A stretch of DNA of 64,000 nt from Fasciola hepatica (GCA_948099385.1 CANUEZ040000013.1:2135001-2199000), one strand, 5' to 3'; counted from the first letter of the stretch, positions 1 through 11,909 are shown. The notes: generated by a model from the sequence alone, not told the origin. Numbers and translations are program-made.

Positions 1-471
1 TACAGTACCAAATAGTTTTCAGCAACTCCATTCCCAAATTGAGACTTACGGATATTGCCAAATTCACATTCTGGGGCCTACCTCACACACTTCATTATGA
101 TCAGAGATCAGCCTTCGATAGCCTAATCCTTCGGAAACGGTAACACATTAATATTGCTCAGAGAAACGGGTTATTTCGGGGACAACCGAAGCATGCGAAA
201 GGCATGACCAGATGGTAGAGGCGAGGACACAAAGGGCATTATTGGATGTCAAACTGGGCAAAGGGAGGACAAAAGAGGTTAGAGGTCTCAGTGGTTGCAA
301 GAATCAGTGTCCGGAAAAATGAAAAATCTCGCTCAGTAGTAAAAGAAATGGGTTTCTTGGCAAGAAGGGGTGATTGAGCAAAGAAAGGATAGAATTTAAA
401 CGAGCAGGAATAAGGTTCGTGTAGATATCAAGCCCAAGAGTAACGTATATTCAAACAGAAAATTTTCAAAG
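1..471. other. Intergenic, no gene seen
   Basis: Purine-rich on the plus strand, with no frame of useful length and no recognised motif. It lies outside the left arm of the first large inverted repeat and has no counterpart beyond the right arm, so it marks the outer boundary of the duplication. Confidence 0.5.
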
Positions 472-1099
472 AAGCACTGACGAAAAATTGGAAAAATTCT
501 ATGTGGTGACGGATACGCACTCAAGCCACTAGTTCAAACGGCCCAGGAAGTAGCAGATATATAATAATGAAGGAGTTGCGGGGTGTGCTCTGAGGAGAGA
601 AACTGCGTAAATGAAACAGAAAGTCCGATTAGCTACAGCGCTGATACTTAATATCCGGCGAGAAGTTGTGGAAGACGTACTCATGAGGGGGCATACGTAG
701 ATACCTGAACATGAAAATTTGTTTAAGTAGAAGGACGAAAGTTGACGGGTGAGTGAAATTCGATCCAAGCAAGGGTTTTCAAAGTGATTAGTGAACTCAA
801 GTTGATAACAAAGTGGACGGAGTAGTTGATGTACGGTGATCTTATGAAATCACATACGAGTAGCGCATAAGTGATACTTTCAAGACATTGAGTTGATCGC
901 ATAGCGGGACATGCTGACAAAAGTCTGACACGGGGCATCAGAAAAACCACTGGACGGTCAATAACCTGGCATACATTTATTTCGTTTCCGGTAAAGGATC
1001 AGAGGAAGTGCCTTCACAGTGTTGTTAGGCGTAGATGCTGAATCGCTGAAAATTGATGGAAAAAGTGGCACTGGGTAATAGGTGAGTCAAATTGTTCTC

Positions 1100-1584
1100 A
1101 ACTATCGCTTTATCTGAGGCGACTCCGAGACCGACATGTGAGGAATACAGATTTACAACGAATTGGGCATAATGATGATACACACGTTGGTTGTCCGACA
1201 GAATCAGCCAGAACTGAACACTCAGAAGTCCTGCTACGCGGCCTACCATCTACAAGGCAACAGACTGGTGGAAAAAGCAAATGGAACGCTGGAGTGGCTG
1301 TTGAAATCTTTCTCCAACCATGAAACTGTCCATCAGTGGAACAGAGCTTTATCGCGTTACCTTCGGGCTCACAGGGCTACAGTTCAGACATCCAATGGGC
1401 AAACACCACACTTCATGTACACTGTACGAGAAATACGCTTTCCACCTGATGCCCTCCTTCATGATGCTGATCTAGAAATCCTAAGCGCTTTGTCATTCAT
1501 CAAGTGCTCGCAGTCTAACCTGCTCTGTGGTCATCAGCCAGCATTTCAATACGTGCAATCCAGTCAAATTAAAATAATACAATA
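1100..1584 (+). pseudogene. Ty3/gypsy integrase C-terminal relic, left arm
   Basis: An open frame from 1163 to 1585 encodes the end of an integrase catalytic core. A histidine-glutamine-glycine-asparagine stretch (YHLQGNRLVEKAN) matches the gypsy signature around the third acidic residue of the DDE triad, and that glutamate is present. It is followed by HETVHQW and GQTPHFMYTVREIRFP, the usual spacing to the GYSP/GREMRLP-like block of Ty3/gypsy integrases. Upstream catalytic aspartates, RNase H and RT are not visible in frame. About 18 extra residues sit just before YHLQGN compared with the usual family layout. It is a dead fragment that would have acted in retrotransposon cDNA integration. 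An identical copy lies in the right arm on the other strand. Confidence 0.8.
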
Positions 1585-1589
1585 ATATT

Positions 1590-2710
1590 AGCAATAATAA
1601 CGGTATACTCCCCGACGATGGCCAAGAAGCGTATATGAGGTGCATGACCAGGGTACACAGTATTACTCAATTGGATTGAAAATCGCTTATTTTTAAAGGA
1701 GACGTCGGCGGCTTTGGCAAAAATGGAATAAAATCGGGCCGAGTTTAAATGAACTATATCGAAAACTGTTCACGCAGTAAATATGAGTCAGCCTCGATTT
1801 ATTCGCGGGCTATAGTAAAGGATCGGCAAGACATGAAATTGTTGAAACGAACGTTGCCTTAGTATGCAGAGGATACACTGTATGAAGGAAAGATGCAGTA
1901 GTGATGTAGGGTGCTTTTTCAGGTTCATTTAACGAACTGAACACAAAGAAAAACTGCAAAATCGCAAGCAAGAGTGCATTTGTCAATACGGGAAAACTCA
2001 AGATACAGTGAATAATGTGCGGTGTTGATAAGAAATGATGGGTACCTGTAAAAACTATATGTAACTGGCTGTTCCTATGTAATAAAGTATCCTAAACCTG
2101 AACTACCTTCACTGGAAGGACCACAGGACCAGATAAGGACATCAAGAATATATCTTGTCACTCCTGGTTGGTGCACACTTGCCTATGTACAAAAATAGGC
2201 ATATACTCATTGGGAGGTAGTGTGCTGACCGATCACAATGCGACTTTGCTGTGTCTACACAACATTACTGATACAGTCTGGCTTCGTCTGATTGGATGAA
2301 TACTGAAAATGAAGATGTAGCGCACTGGACGGCATGTGAAGACAGCCGAACCGTAGCAGTATCATCCAGTGAGGAGAATCCGCCGCTGGCTGAAGAAGGG
2401 TAGAGTCTCAGGGTATGAAGAATGAATTCCTGGGCGGCCTACCGTGCAGAAGGAATAAAATAATGAAACAGAGAAGACGGTTAATGTGTTCACCCGGACT
2501 CAGATCTGATTACTCTGTTAAAATGATAAATATATTATCTTGTCGAGTCTCCTGGGGCTTTTTTGTATGCACACTGGAAAATATAGGTGAGAATGGCTTA
2601 CAGTATTTCGGGTTCATGTGTCCACCATGCTAGGACGCCGCAGGAGGAATGGCATTACCGACTCAATATTGAGATAGGTTCCGTTGCATGGTTGATCGTC
2701 CCACTAAACT
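1590..2710 (+). repeat. LTR-like direct repeat, copy 1
   Basis: This block aligns in the same orientation with about 6388-7160, at roughly 70% identity by eye with several indels. The most conserved piece is GACATGAAATTGTTGAAACG near 1832. Another shared piece is GTGAGAATGGCTTACAG (about 2587 and 7063). It starts directly after the plus-strand integrase relic, where a 3' LTR would be expected in a gypsy element. No clean TG...CA ends or primer-binding site could be identified, so the LTR identity is an inference. Confidence 0.55.
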
Positions 2711-4359
2711 GGCAAAGTAAGGTTTTGGCTAGGTATAATATATCAGCAGGTGGCTGTCTTGAGTGAGTGCGTATTATCTTTTGAGTGTAGTCCTCTGTCG
2801 GCCTAAGGGATGTGTTCTCCATGGTGTAGGATTATTGTTCATTGAACGAAATGGAAAGCGAAACCTGGCGAGCCGAGTCGGCTGAAAACTTCGACAGAGG
2901 GATCGTTTTGACCGGAGAGCAACGACCTTGGCTGTTGGACCGGGAGATCTTGTGTCAATACTTGGGTCTGTGCCCACATACGGGGCGCCGGATAAGTTTT
3001 GTCGCCAATTGAAGGGACCTTGCATCATGGAACAAGTGGAATCTGATGTCACCTATCGCTTTTTTGCCGCAGCCCTCTCGGCGCTCCCTCTTGATGCATG
3101 CCAATCTTCTCAAGCCAGCTAACCAAGTTCGGGGTGTCGCTGAAGATAGGGCTGCTTTTAGCGATGGGTGCCTGTGGGTTGTCAGAAAGGGTTGAATACA
3201 CACCACGAATCCTTCACCCCATTTTGTTTCCATCCCAGGTGCTCCGATATTGAGTTCGAGAATACGAACATAAGTGGAAATAACTACGTCAAGTTGTCTT
3301 ATCAAGTTTCCGCTTTGTTCCTTCTCGCTAACCCTAGTGGGGACTCTGAACTGCCCGAGATCTGTTCTGTTTCATTCTTAAAAAAACTGAATATACCGGT
3401 TTTCAGTCCGTATAACCACTCACTGCACAGAGCAAGTGAGCCACTGGTGCTGGCGACCAAGCCTATAGGCTTAGATGCCGCTGACAGGATTTCTCTCTCC
3501 TCTCTCAGTTCACGCCATCAATCGGCTGTCCTGTTGCTTGTGGTTTCGTGAGTTCGGTAGGGCCCGCTGCTGAGGCAATGTCTGCCATTGAGACTAAACC
3601 TTCTACCAAACTACGTGTCAGGCCGTTCCCACACTTCCTCACCTCCTTAATAAAGATGAACTTTTCTGGTTGTTCCGGGTTCAGGCCGTCTCCTGTCATT
3701 CTCAGCAACGTTGGCATTTTTCTTGCGCAAATGCCCTCTGTTTCTTCGGTGGTTAGTTTTATCCCGGTGGGCCTCGTACTGAACGTTTCCCAAAAAAGGC
3801 AGAGCTCTTTCCCCCCCGGTTGATGCAGTGCTTCTTGACCGTCCTTCGCCCATATTTGCTCTGCATTCATTTGGCACAGGCAGGATTTGTGGTTGTTTAG
3901 TGCCTAAAGGTACCGAGGGATCAGCGGATAATTTCAGCTCTGTGTTCCTTGAGGAAGTAACTGCCTGGTGTTTCTAGATAAAGCCCACCCCTTTTTGCTA
4001 CTTTTACCGATATACTCCAGAAATAACGCATTTATTGCTGTCACTAACTTTCGTACCACAATCTCCAGACAGTATATGACACTGCGAAATTTATATCTTG
4101 AGATTCCCAATAATCGACGACTCTGTGTTTGCTTGCTTTCTCTGCCAGCTCCGCTGTTTGCCCACTTAAGGCTGTTGCATTGCAATGTCCTCATCTTGCA
4201 AGGTATTGTGTCCCACATGTGCACATCTGATAAGCTCTTGTGCCGCAGAGTTCTGTTCTGTCGCCACAAAGTGGTCCACCTTTTGTATCAAACGTAAACT
4301 GATAGTCTTCTGCCAATCACTTCATCGTTTTTGTCAGCTGTGTCCATCCTATTGTCGTA
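2711..4359. other. Repeat spacer, no identifiable gene
   Basis: Overlapping short frames of up to 127 codons occur on both strands (for example 3168-3551 plus, and 2955-3305 and 3505-3870 minus). None carries a motif I can name. It is probably the degraded interior of a retroelement, since it is enclosed by the two LTR-like blocks, but I see no RT, protease or gag signature. Confidence 0.35.
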
Positions 4360-5170
4360 GTTGAGCACCACGCAACGAGTTTTTCGCTAATTCCTAGTTC
4401 ATGCTGATGCATTACATTCCTTTTTTCTGAAAGCAAAACAATCCACTCAAAGTCCATATGTTTTATCCGGTCACTCCTTTCATCATCACTTTGGCAACCG
4501 CGGTCCAGATGTATAGTCCATTTGGTTTATCACACACACTCCGCCCATATCCGGCTGCCGAACTTTGCAAACCTATTCATCGGTTGTTGTGTATTTCCTT
4601 TCTCATGCTCCATCCCGATAGATCGTCTCAGACACTTCCGATACTTGATACATTTTTTTTCACCACGTGAAGTCTTTGCTGAGAATTATCAGTATGTAAG
4701 CACTTACCTGTCATTCAACCAGTCATCCTTCTTGCAAGCCACGTTTCTGCCACTATCGCAGCTACGCACCACACGTCGATTTTTTGTTTGTTTGTCAGTT
4801 ACCAGTTTCTTGCTGAAACATTACATTCCTTTTTTCTGAAAGGAAAACAATCCACTCAAAGTCTATATGTTCTATCTGGTCACTTCTCTCACCATCAATT
4901 TGACACCCACAGTCCAGTGTGTTGTCCGTTTCGTTTTACAACTGGCTCAACCGATATATGGCCACTGTACCCCAAAATTGCTATCCCCGACCGATTTTCT
5001 TGGTCTTTATGTATTATGCCACAATTTTTTATCGTCTAATTTTTCACCGCGACTCCTCTCATACATTGCAGAGCTCCATTGCTTGAATACGTCTCCTTCA
5101 GGAATATTTCTTCTTCACGATATCCGCGTATCCGTCAATCTAGTTTAGTTCTCCGACAGGACAGTCTTCC
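4360..5170 (+). repeat. Tandem duplication, period about 409 bp
   Basis: The block ATTACATTCCTTTTTTCTGAA at 4411 recurs at 4820. Flanking sequence on both sides also aligns: upstream pieces beginning GCACCACGC and GCACCACAC, and downstream CAATCCACTCAAAGTC followed by TATGTT and a TATC/GTCACT block. Identity is roughly 75-85% by eye and falls off at the distal ends. The sequence is pyrimidine-rich on the plus strand and resembles the bodies preceding the dispersed 3'-end family at 5.25-5.45 kb. Confidence 0.7.
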
Positions 5171-5224
5171 TTCTGTAGGATTTGTGTGATTTTGTACCAT
5201 TCTCCACCCGCCCCACACTTTGGC

Positions 5225-5455
5225 AGAATAACTACACCTAACTCCAGCCGGATCGACCACCTGACCTTGAGTTTAAATTCATCGGGCGGTATCGCAGCAA
5301 TTGACTTGAATGCCTTCTCTTATATTCAATCGCGTTCGCATAATTGTACAGTCCCACTGTAACTTTCATTCAGCTTTCAACTGTACCGTTTGATCTTGCA
5401 TTGCAGCATGCTTCGGGGTTATCCGAAATAAACTATTATTATGTCAAGCTCCGGG
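5225..5455 (+). repeat. Dispersed repeat family, 3' end, copy 1
   Basis: It contains a block CACCTGACCTTGAG...TTCATCGGGCGG and, about 170 bp later, a terminal block GCATGCTTCGGGGTTATCCG then AAATAAACTATTATTAT. The same two blocks, in the same order and orientation, recur near 10.38-10.65, 18.17-18.36 and 33.88-34.16 kb. A trinucleotide ATT tail after a conserved end is typical of non-LTR retroposon 3' termini. Confidence 0.6.
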
Positions 5456-6387
5456 CGTGCTCTGCCAAAAACGCAGTCGATCAAATGACTATTTCCATCA
5501 GACTGACTCAAGCAGTGCTTCTCCATTATCTGCATTACTCTCGCCTAATTCTCTTCGTCTTCGGACCCTCCACGATGGATATTTATCAACGTACGTCCGG
5601 CTTCCCCATAAAAAGTACCGCAGCATTGCCAACTATTGCTCTTTTTCTTTCGAAAAAACTGCGGGAGAAAGACCAAACCGTGGAGTCTTTGATACATATC
5701 CCCCCACTCATCTGCCGACCGATTCTTACTTGCCATATTTAGCGGCGTCGGAAAGGCTACGGTGCAAGCTGTTGGCATATCCTTTGCATACAGCTGCGTA
5801 GTTCCTTAGTTTCCTCCGACACCATGTTCTGTGCAATCTCACTGGCTGCAGTAAGAAAGCTCTTCTGCTCACGGGCCGTTCCGTTTGTTTTGTAAAAATA
5901 AGCAGTTTATGCAGAATACCGGGCGACTGAAATCGAATCACGGCACGAATCTCATTGGTTGGGAGCTTTTCTCCCATCCGAGTCTTCTGAGTGGCCGTTT
6001 AGTTCAAATGCGCGACTGACTGATCCCTCTGGGATCAGTTAAAACATCCGTTGGCAACTGAATGGCTGATTTCTATTCCGTTTAAGTCAAAAAACTGCTG
6101 GCCACTGATGGGGCAAATCTGTTGCTTTCAATTAAAACAGCGTTTGGTTTGACTGGCTTGGGCAACCATACTTTGAGGCCTAAGCAAGAATGACAAGATT
6201 TATATACCATCTACCGATCCGACCCACCTGATAAGCTGTCCTTTTACCCGAGATTTCGTTGTATCAGGCCTTGGGCTTGGTACAGCACGGGTGCTGACTG
6301 ATAAAGTCACTCAGCTGTCCGCCGAAGCTGAGTTAACACGGTCCCTCACAGCCAGTAAGTTCTGTTGGACAAAGTCCTTCGAATTTA
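5456..6387. other. Repeat spacer, no gene recognised
   Basis: Several overlapping frames of about 80-130 codons on both strands have no recognisable domain. Composition is similar to the rest of the spacer of the inverted repeat. Confidence 0.35.
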
Positions 6388-7160
6388 ATTAACAATAGCG
6401 GTATATTAGTCGACCTCGGCCGAGAAGCAAGCATGGAAGCATGATCAAGGTGTACAACGTCGCTCAGTGAAACAGAAAACTAAAATTTTGAAGGGGAGGT
6501 CGACTGCTTCAGCAAGCAGGAGAATAAAACTGGACGGAGTTCAGATGAACCTCTGTGATAACGGTTTATACGACAAGTGAGAGTCTATTTCTGTCTGCCA
6601 TCGACAGTAGTGGGGAACAGGAATGACATGAAATTGTCGAAACGAACGTCGTCCTACGGCAAATCAGATCCAGCACAAGCAGGAATGACGTAGAAGTGAC
6701 GAAGGAAGAGTCTTCAAGTTCACCGGACGAAGTAAACAAGGAGGAACTTTAAAATGGTGCTCAAGAGAGCGTTCTTGAATAAGAAAAGGGTCAGGATGCT
6801 GTAAACAAGGAGAGGAGGTTATCAAGAATAACGGGTATCATCAAGCAATGTGAATCAGTGACTGGCGGAATAAGAATGGAGTGCCGCAATATGAATAACA
6901 AATTGCGAAGAGGAATGCCTTCAAGGAGGAGCAAAGTATTGGAACAAAAAAGAAAATAATGGTGTTTGCCCGGAGTAGGCCTGACTAATCCTAAACTGAT
7001 AAGTATATATTATGTCACCGAGTCAACCGGGGCATTTCTGCATCCAAACTAGGCACTTAAGGTGAGAATGGCTTACAGCATTCCGGATGCGCGCTTTGAT
7101 GGGATGGGTTCCCTTGCTTGGTTTTTACTCTGTCGGTCGGGGAATATACCGATATTAATT
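6388..7160 (+). repeat. LTR-like direct repeat, copy 2
   Basis: This is the diverged direct copy of 1590-2710, shortened by internal deletions. It shares the GACATGAAATTGT-GAAACG block (about 6628) and the GTGAGAATGGCTTACAG block (about 7063). It keeps the plus orientation, yet its right end is joined to the right arm of the inverted repeat, where the integrase relic reads on the minus strand. An LTR followed by an opposed integrase is not a normal element order and shows a rearrangement at about 7160. Confidence 0.55.
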
Positions 7161-7650
7161 CCAATAATATTGTATTATTTTAATTTGACTGGATTGCACG
7201 TATTGAAATGCTGGCTGATGACCACAGAGCAGGTTAGACTGCGAGCACTTGATGAATGACAAAGCGCTTAGGATTTCTAGATCAGCATCATGAAGGAGGG
7301 CATCAGGTGGAAAGCGTATTTCTCGTACAGTGTACATGAAGTGTGGTGTTTGCCCATTGGATGTCTGAACTGTAGCCCTGTGAGCCCGAAGGTAACGCGA
7401 TAAAGCTCTGTTCCACTGATGGACAGTTTCATGGTTGGAGAAAGATTTCAACAGCCACTCCAGCGTTCCATTTGCTTTTTCCACCAGTCTGTTGCCTTGT
7501 AGATGGTAGGCCGCGTAGCAGGACTTCTGAGTGTTCAGTTCTGGCTGATTCTGTCGGACAACCAACGTGTGTATCATCATTATGCCCAATTCGTTGTAAA
7601 TCTGTATCCCTCACATGTCGGTCTCGGAGTCGCCTCAGATAAAGCGATAG
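7155..7650 (-). pseudogene. Ty3/gypsy integrase C-terminal relic, right arm
   Basis: Reverse-complement copy of the integrase relic in the left arm. The long frame (7155-7589, minus) gives the same 140 residues, including YHLQGNRLVEKAN and VREIRFPPDALL, followed by four extra codons read into non-duplicated sequence. One nearby substitution (7608 against 1144) changes an Asn to Asp in a short overlapping frame. It has no independent function and is a recent duplicate of a dead fragment. Confidence 0.8.
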
Positions 7651-8283
7651 TTGAGAACAATTTGACTCACCTATTACCCAGTGCCACTTTTTCCATCAAT
7701 TTTCAGCGATTCAGCATCTACGCCTAACAACACTGTGAAGGCACTTCCTCTGATCCTTTACCGGAAACGAAATAAATGTATGCCAGGTTATTGACCGTCC
7801 AGTGGTTTTTCTGATGCCCCGTGTCAGACTTTTGTCAGCATGTCCCGCTATGCGATCAACTCAATGTCTTGAAAGTATCACTTATGCGCTACTCGTATGT
7901 GATTTCATAAGATCACCGTACATCAACTACTCCGTCCACTTTGTTATCAACTTGAGTTCACTAATCACTTTGAAAACCCTTGCTTGGATCGAATTTCACT
8001 CACCCGTCAACTTTCGTCCTTCTACTTAAACAAATTTTCATGTTCAGGTATCTACGTATGCCCCCTCATGAGTACGTCTTCCACAACTTCTCGCCGGATA
8101 TTAAGTATCAGCGCTGTAGCTAATCGGAATTTCTGTTTCATTTACGCAGTTTCTCTCCTCAGAGCACACCCCGCAACTCCTTCATTATTATATATCTGCT
8201 ACTTCCTGGGCCGTTTGAACTAGTGGCTTGAGTGCGTATCCGTCACCACATAGAATTTTTCCAATTTTTAGTCAGTGCTTCTT

Positions 8284-9936
8284 CAAAATCTACCCATTCA
8301 TATACCCTCCCCCGATATGCGGCAATCGCGGATTTCAGTTAGATTCTCTGAGATGTAACATCCTGTGGGCTGAATTGTTTTGCGTATGAATTTTATGACG
8401 AACCTACCTAGTTTGGCTCTTGCAGTGGTCATCGAGACCCTGTTCTGGTTGAGGGGCCTATAAAGGGCTCTCAGGCTTGCGACGTGCTATTTTCTCAGTG
8501 AACTTGCAGCTCAAATTCATCTAGCACCGGATGCGGATCGCACTGTTTGACTCTGCTAACCTCACATCATCCATTTTTGTTTGTTGCAGGTCGCATGCTC
8601 CCACCATTCTTCTGCCTCCACCGTTCACTCGTCTGTCGTTTTTGTCATCATTCTTACCACTTTCGTTGTGTTGTTCAATCTCTGCACACATACCTACCCG
8701 TTCTACCCTCGCTTCTACCATTCCTCACCACAATAGCTATCACTGCGCGATGTCACTGTCGCCTTATTCACGTTACTGTGCCGGGCCCGCCAATATTTTC
8801 TTTTCCAGCCATGTTGCCCTTGCCGGCCCTTAATCCCTATTCACTTGGTACTGCTGCACGCTAATGAAGCGCACTGGTCGCATTCTCTTACTTCTTTAGC
8901 TACCATTTTTTGTATTCTTCTTTGCTGTTCCATTTCATACATCCTGCCATTACGCACCAGTTTTACTTGCACCTATGAACAGGCCCGGTATTAGAACTCG
9001 TAGTTCCAACCTTGGCATTTTCTCAGCCACATCTATTATCCATTCACCACCGCCATATTTTTTTTGCTTATCTCAGCGGTTATTCTGTGGATCCTCCCAT
9101 TAGGCAGTGACCCGATTGGCATTTTCCAACTCGATCCATTTGTGCGATTTCCAGCAGGCACACGGCTCTCTCGTCCCACTGTCTCAACTCCGTCGCACAT
9201 ATACTTCTGGTGCCTTTTGTTCTATTACAGGTCTACCTGTCTGGCTTATTGTTCCTTTTCTTCTCAGTCTTCATCTTGTTTCATCTGTAATAAAATATTT
9301 TGATTGGTTATCTCTTCCCAGTTTTTCTTCGGTCAGTACTCTCATCTCCTGTTTCGTATATCGCTCGCCGCAGGCACCTTCTCTGTGCCTTTCAGGTTGC
9401 GCTTCTTTTCCGCTTTCCACGTAGATCCTTGACTTCCTTAGTTTTCCTTTACGTTATTTGCTGTTACAACTGCTGCATCTTGTACCATTATTTGTAGCAC
9501 CTGGAAGTTAGCTCTCTGAAGTGATATTTTTGACTATTCCAGCCATTCTGTATTTTTATTGACTCTGATTTCTCCAGTCATTTTTAAGGCCGTCGTCTTG
9601 CCGCATTTTGTACTTCCATCTAATAACTCGTCACTCCTTTTGATTGGCACCACGTTCCACACTAGCAATAATCAAATCATCAGATTCACTCTTCCATTTT
9701 TTTCTTTGTTTCTTTATTTCATTATACATCTTTGATGACCTTCTGTTCATAGCCGTCATCACTTCTTTGCTTCTAAATTTGCTTTCCTTTCTGTTGAGTC
9801 ACTATTTTCACCTGTTGCAGGAAATCTACCGAGATTTCCTGAGTTAATTCTGCATCATTTCATCTAACCCTACCTGTCTCTTACAAGCACTGCTACCTTC
9901 ATGTGTTATCACTTCATTTCTCTTCAGTCCCGCTTT

Positions 9937-9938
<2 letters not shown>
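8284..9938. other. Pyrimidine-rich repetitive DNA, no gene
   Basis: The plus strand is strongly C/T-rich. Short overlapping frames of about 60-105 codons exist only because purine-rich stop codons are rare on this strand. They are low-complexity Ser/Leu/Phe/Pro strings with no domain. It probably belongs to the bodies of the dispersed family whose 3' end lies near 10.6 kb. Confidence 0.4.

Positions 9939-9989
<51 letters not shown>
9939..9989. repeat. (TA)n microsatellite
   Basis: About 25 uninterrupted TA units. The flanks resemble those of the (TA)n at 33.4 kb: a GAGTTAATTC/GAGCTAATTC piece and a CATTTCATCTAAC/CATTCATTCTAAC piece precede both. The tract therefore seems to be an internal part of a dispersed repeat rather than an independent expansion. 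Confidence 0.9.
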
Positions 9990-9993
<4 letters not shown>

Positions 9994-10379
9994 AACACAT
10001 GTGCACACATACATTTCCTGTGGATCCCCGGTTCTTCATGGGCCATTTTTTGCCACTATCCCGCCGCTCCTCATGATATGCTTCCATTCTTTCCATATAT
10101 ATGCCTCACATCTACCGTACGTCAATTCTTCCAAACCACTGTTACCATCCGTCTTACTCTTTACGTCTTGCATCACTCGCTCCCCGTTTTCGGTTTGAGG
10201 TTTGCAACCAGACACCGTCAATTTGTTGCTTAATGGCAAACTTCATGGCTACCTAATCCCTTTCCATGCAACCGAAATTTTTTCTTCATCGTCTTTCAAT
10301 ACCACGGTTTCTCATACCGATTTTTAGTCTTCCTCATGTGAACTGTCAGTTTCGAGTCGTTTTCACTTGGTTTGGTCAG

Positions 10380-10655
10380 GTCCACTATCTGACCTTGACT
10401 TCCATATTCACCGGGCATCCTCTTGAAGCCCTCTCCGGGTTCAACTAAGCCCCTCTCACTGTTCTTTTGTGTGCATACATTTGTTGTCATCTCATTTCTT
10501 TTTCAAGTCCACCCACCCGACATTTGTTGTGCATATTTCTAAATTTTCACGACTTCTTTGTTCATCTAATCGCTTGTCAAAATGTTGACCGTGTCCCTAG
10601 AACTCTTTGGGCTCCTGCGAAATATACCTTCATTATTATCTGAAATGTCGTAAAC
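10380..10655 (+). repeat. Dispersed repeat family, 3' end, copy 2
   Basis: It has the CTGACCTTGACTTCCATATTC then CACCGGGCATCCTCTTGAAG block followed by GGGCTCCTGCGAAATATACC and TTCATTATTAT, matching the order seen at 5.2, 18.2 and 33.9 kb. This copy is more diverged at the terminal block. Confidence 0.55.
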
Positions 10656-11909
10656 ACTTTTACACCGGGTGTTTCTCACTGCATAAACCTTAAAGAGTTT
10701 TGGATATTACTCTGTCTCAAGCAACACTGAAGCATTATACGACCCACCCCCGGCGAACGTCACACCGGGTTCCAATAAAGATTCTTAAGTAAATCTTGAC
10801 CCCGCCAAACGGCCGCAGCTTTTTGTGCTGAATGCATGCCGAACAGTGAACAAGATATGAATGTTGCCTGTATTATCATTCACTTCTGATCAAATTCGTT
10901 TTTAATTACCGAAGCCCAGTTGACAGACGACAACCCAAGCAAGGATGGCGCTGCCTACGGGCACCAAACCTCTAGGAAAAAAAATAACCCAGCGAGGGGA
11001 AGCCGTCTTATATATGCAGGGCAAACGATGCTAGCGAAAAAATATCCGTACCCCATACTGGATCTCTTGCAGGATTCAGTTTGCTGCAGGTCACAACGCG
11101 ATGTTCTGACTTTTATTAGTCGTTTATACCACCCACTTATACCAACCAAAACAGATTCTCGCCCATCTTCAAAGCGCGAAACTCTGTTGAAGATATACCC
11201 GGCCCAAAGCTGATGGCTAGTGGCTTCACGGCACCAAGCGTCCGTTGGTCCATTTTAAATGCCCCACTTCACTTTGTACTCTTCTTGTCCAACTTCTGTT
11301 TAGGACGATGGACTCAACATGTGACGTGCGCAAACAGAGGCAGTAACATTCTTGACTTCTTCTTACGATGGACTTGTCTCGTGTACACATATTGGCCGTG
11401 AACAGTATCCGCGGGTGGGAAGAGTTACCGGTAACGTGTGAGTTTTCGATGACAGCACGAACGATCCCCAAACCAAAAGCCAAAAACCGTTCGGCCGAGC
11501 CAAATTGAATCACGAAACCTCACTTAATCGTGCCCAGAATCGGGATAATTGCGCTTCATCAGACGACTTGCATACCGTGTTGGATCAAAATCACTCCAAG
11601 CTAAATGCATGAAATCTCGTATTCACTCCACCCCAGGGAGTAATTGGACTCAATAGACAAACTGTTCGTCGATTAAAAAAGAAGCTTTCCATAGTACAGC
11701 CCAAATTCCTCAGACGGAGATTTTTCCTTTATCTTCCAAGAGCACCATTTTTCCGATTCAGAGCAATTAATTGAAAGATCCCTCAATAGAAACAGGAATT
11801 AAGTGTGCTCGGTCACCCCGAAAGAATCGAAACCTTATCCAAGTTGGTGAAACGGAGAAACCATCGGCGCAATTCTTCAATCTAATCTATTATATTCAAC
11901 AACAACTAT
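10656..11909. other. No gene recognised
   Basis: Short frames on both strands (for example 10920-11213 plus and 11226-11513 minus) without motifs. The right part may hold the decayed endonuclease portion of the LINE that becomes recognisable from about 11.9 kb, but I could not confirm endonuclease motifs. Confidence 0.3.

Larger units (their letters stand above)
472..8283. repeat. Large inverted repeat, 1.1 kb arms, 5.6 kb spacer
   Basis: The left arm (about 472-1584) is the reverse complement of the right arm (about 7167-8283). Translations of the arms match almost residue for residue. The mismatches I found are at about 484, 623 and 1144 of the left arm (1144 pairs with about 7608). Homology stops abruptly on both sides: outside, the left arm is preceded by a GAAAATTTTC context while the right arm runs on into CAAAATCTACC. 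Inside, the arms abut the ends of two older LTR-like direct repeats. The arm identity is far higher than that of the relics inside, so the duplication is much younger than the elements it contains. It could be a genuine inverted duplication or an assembly feature. Confidence 0.9.

Noticed and set aside
1810..6680. Hammerhead-ribozyme-like GTCGAAAC/GTTGAAAC blocks in the LTR-like repeats
   Set aside because: The GAAAC element is preceded by a possible small stem (GACA...TGTC), but the CTGATGA core is missing in both copies and the cleavage-side stem cannot be formed convincingly.
7211..7245. CTGATGA in the right inverted-repeat arm
   Set aside because: It lies in the integrase relic's antisense strand and has no matching GAAA and helix arms.
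9914..10096. Frames with long Tyr-Ile runs at 9.9, 33.4, 37.5 and 50.7 kb
   Set aside because: These are translations of TA microsatellites (alternating TAT and ATA codons), not genes.
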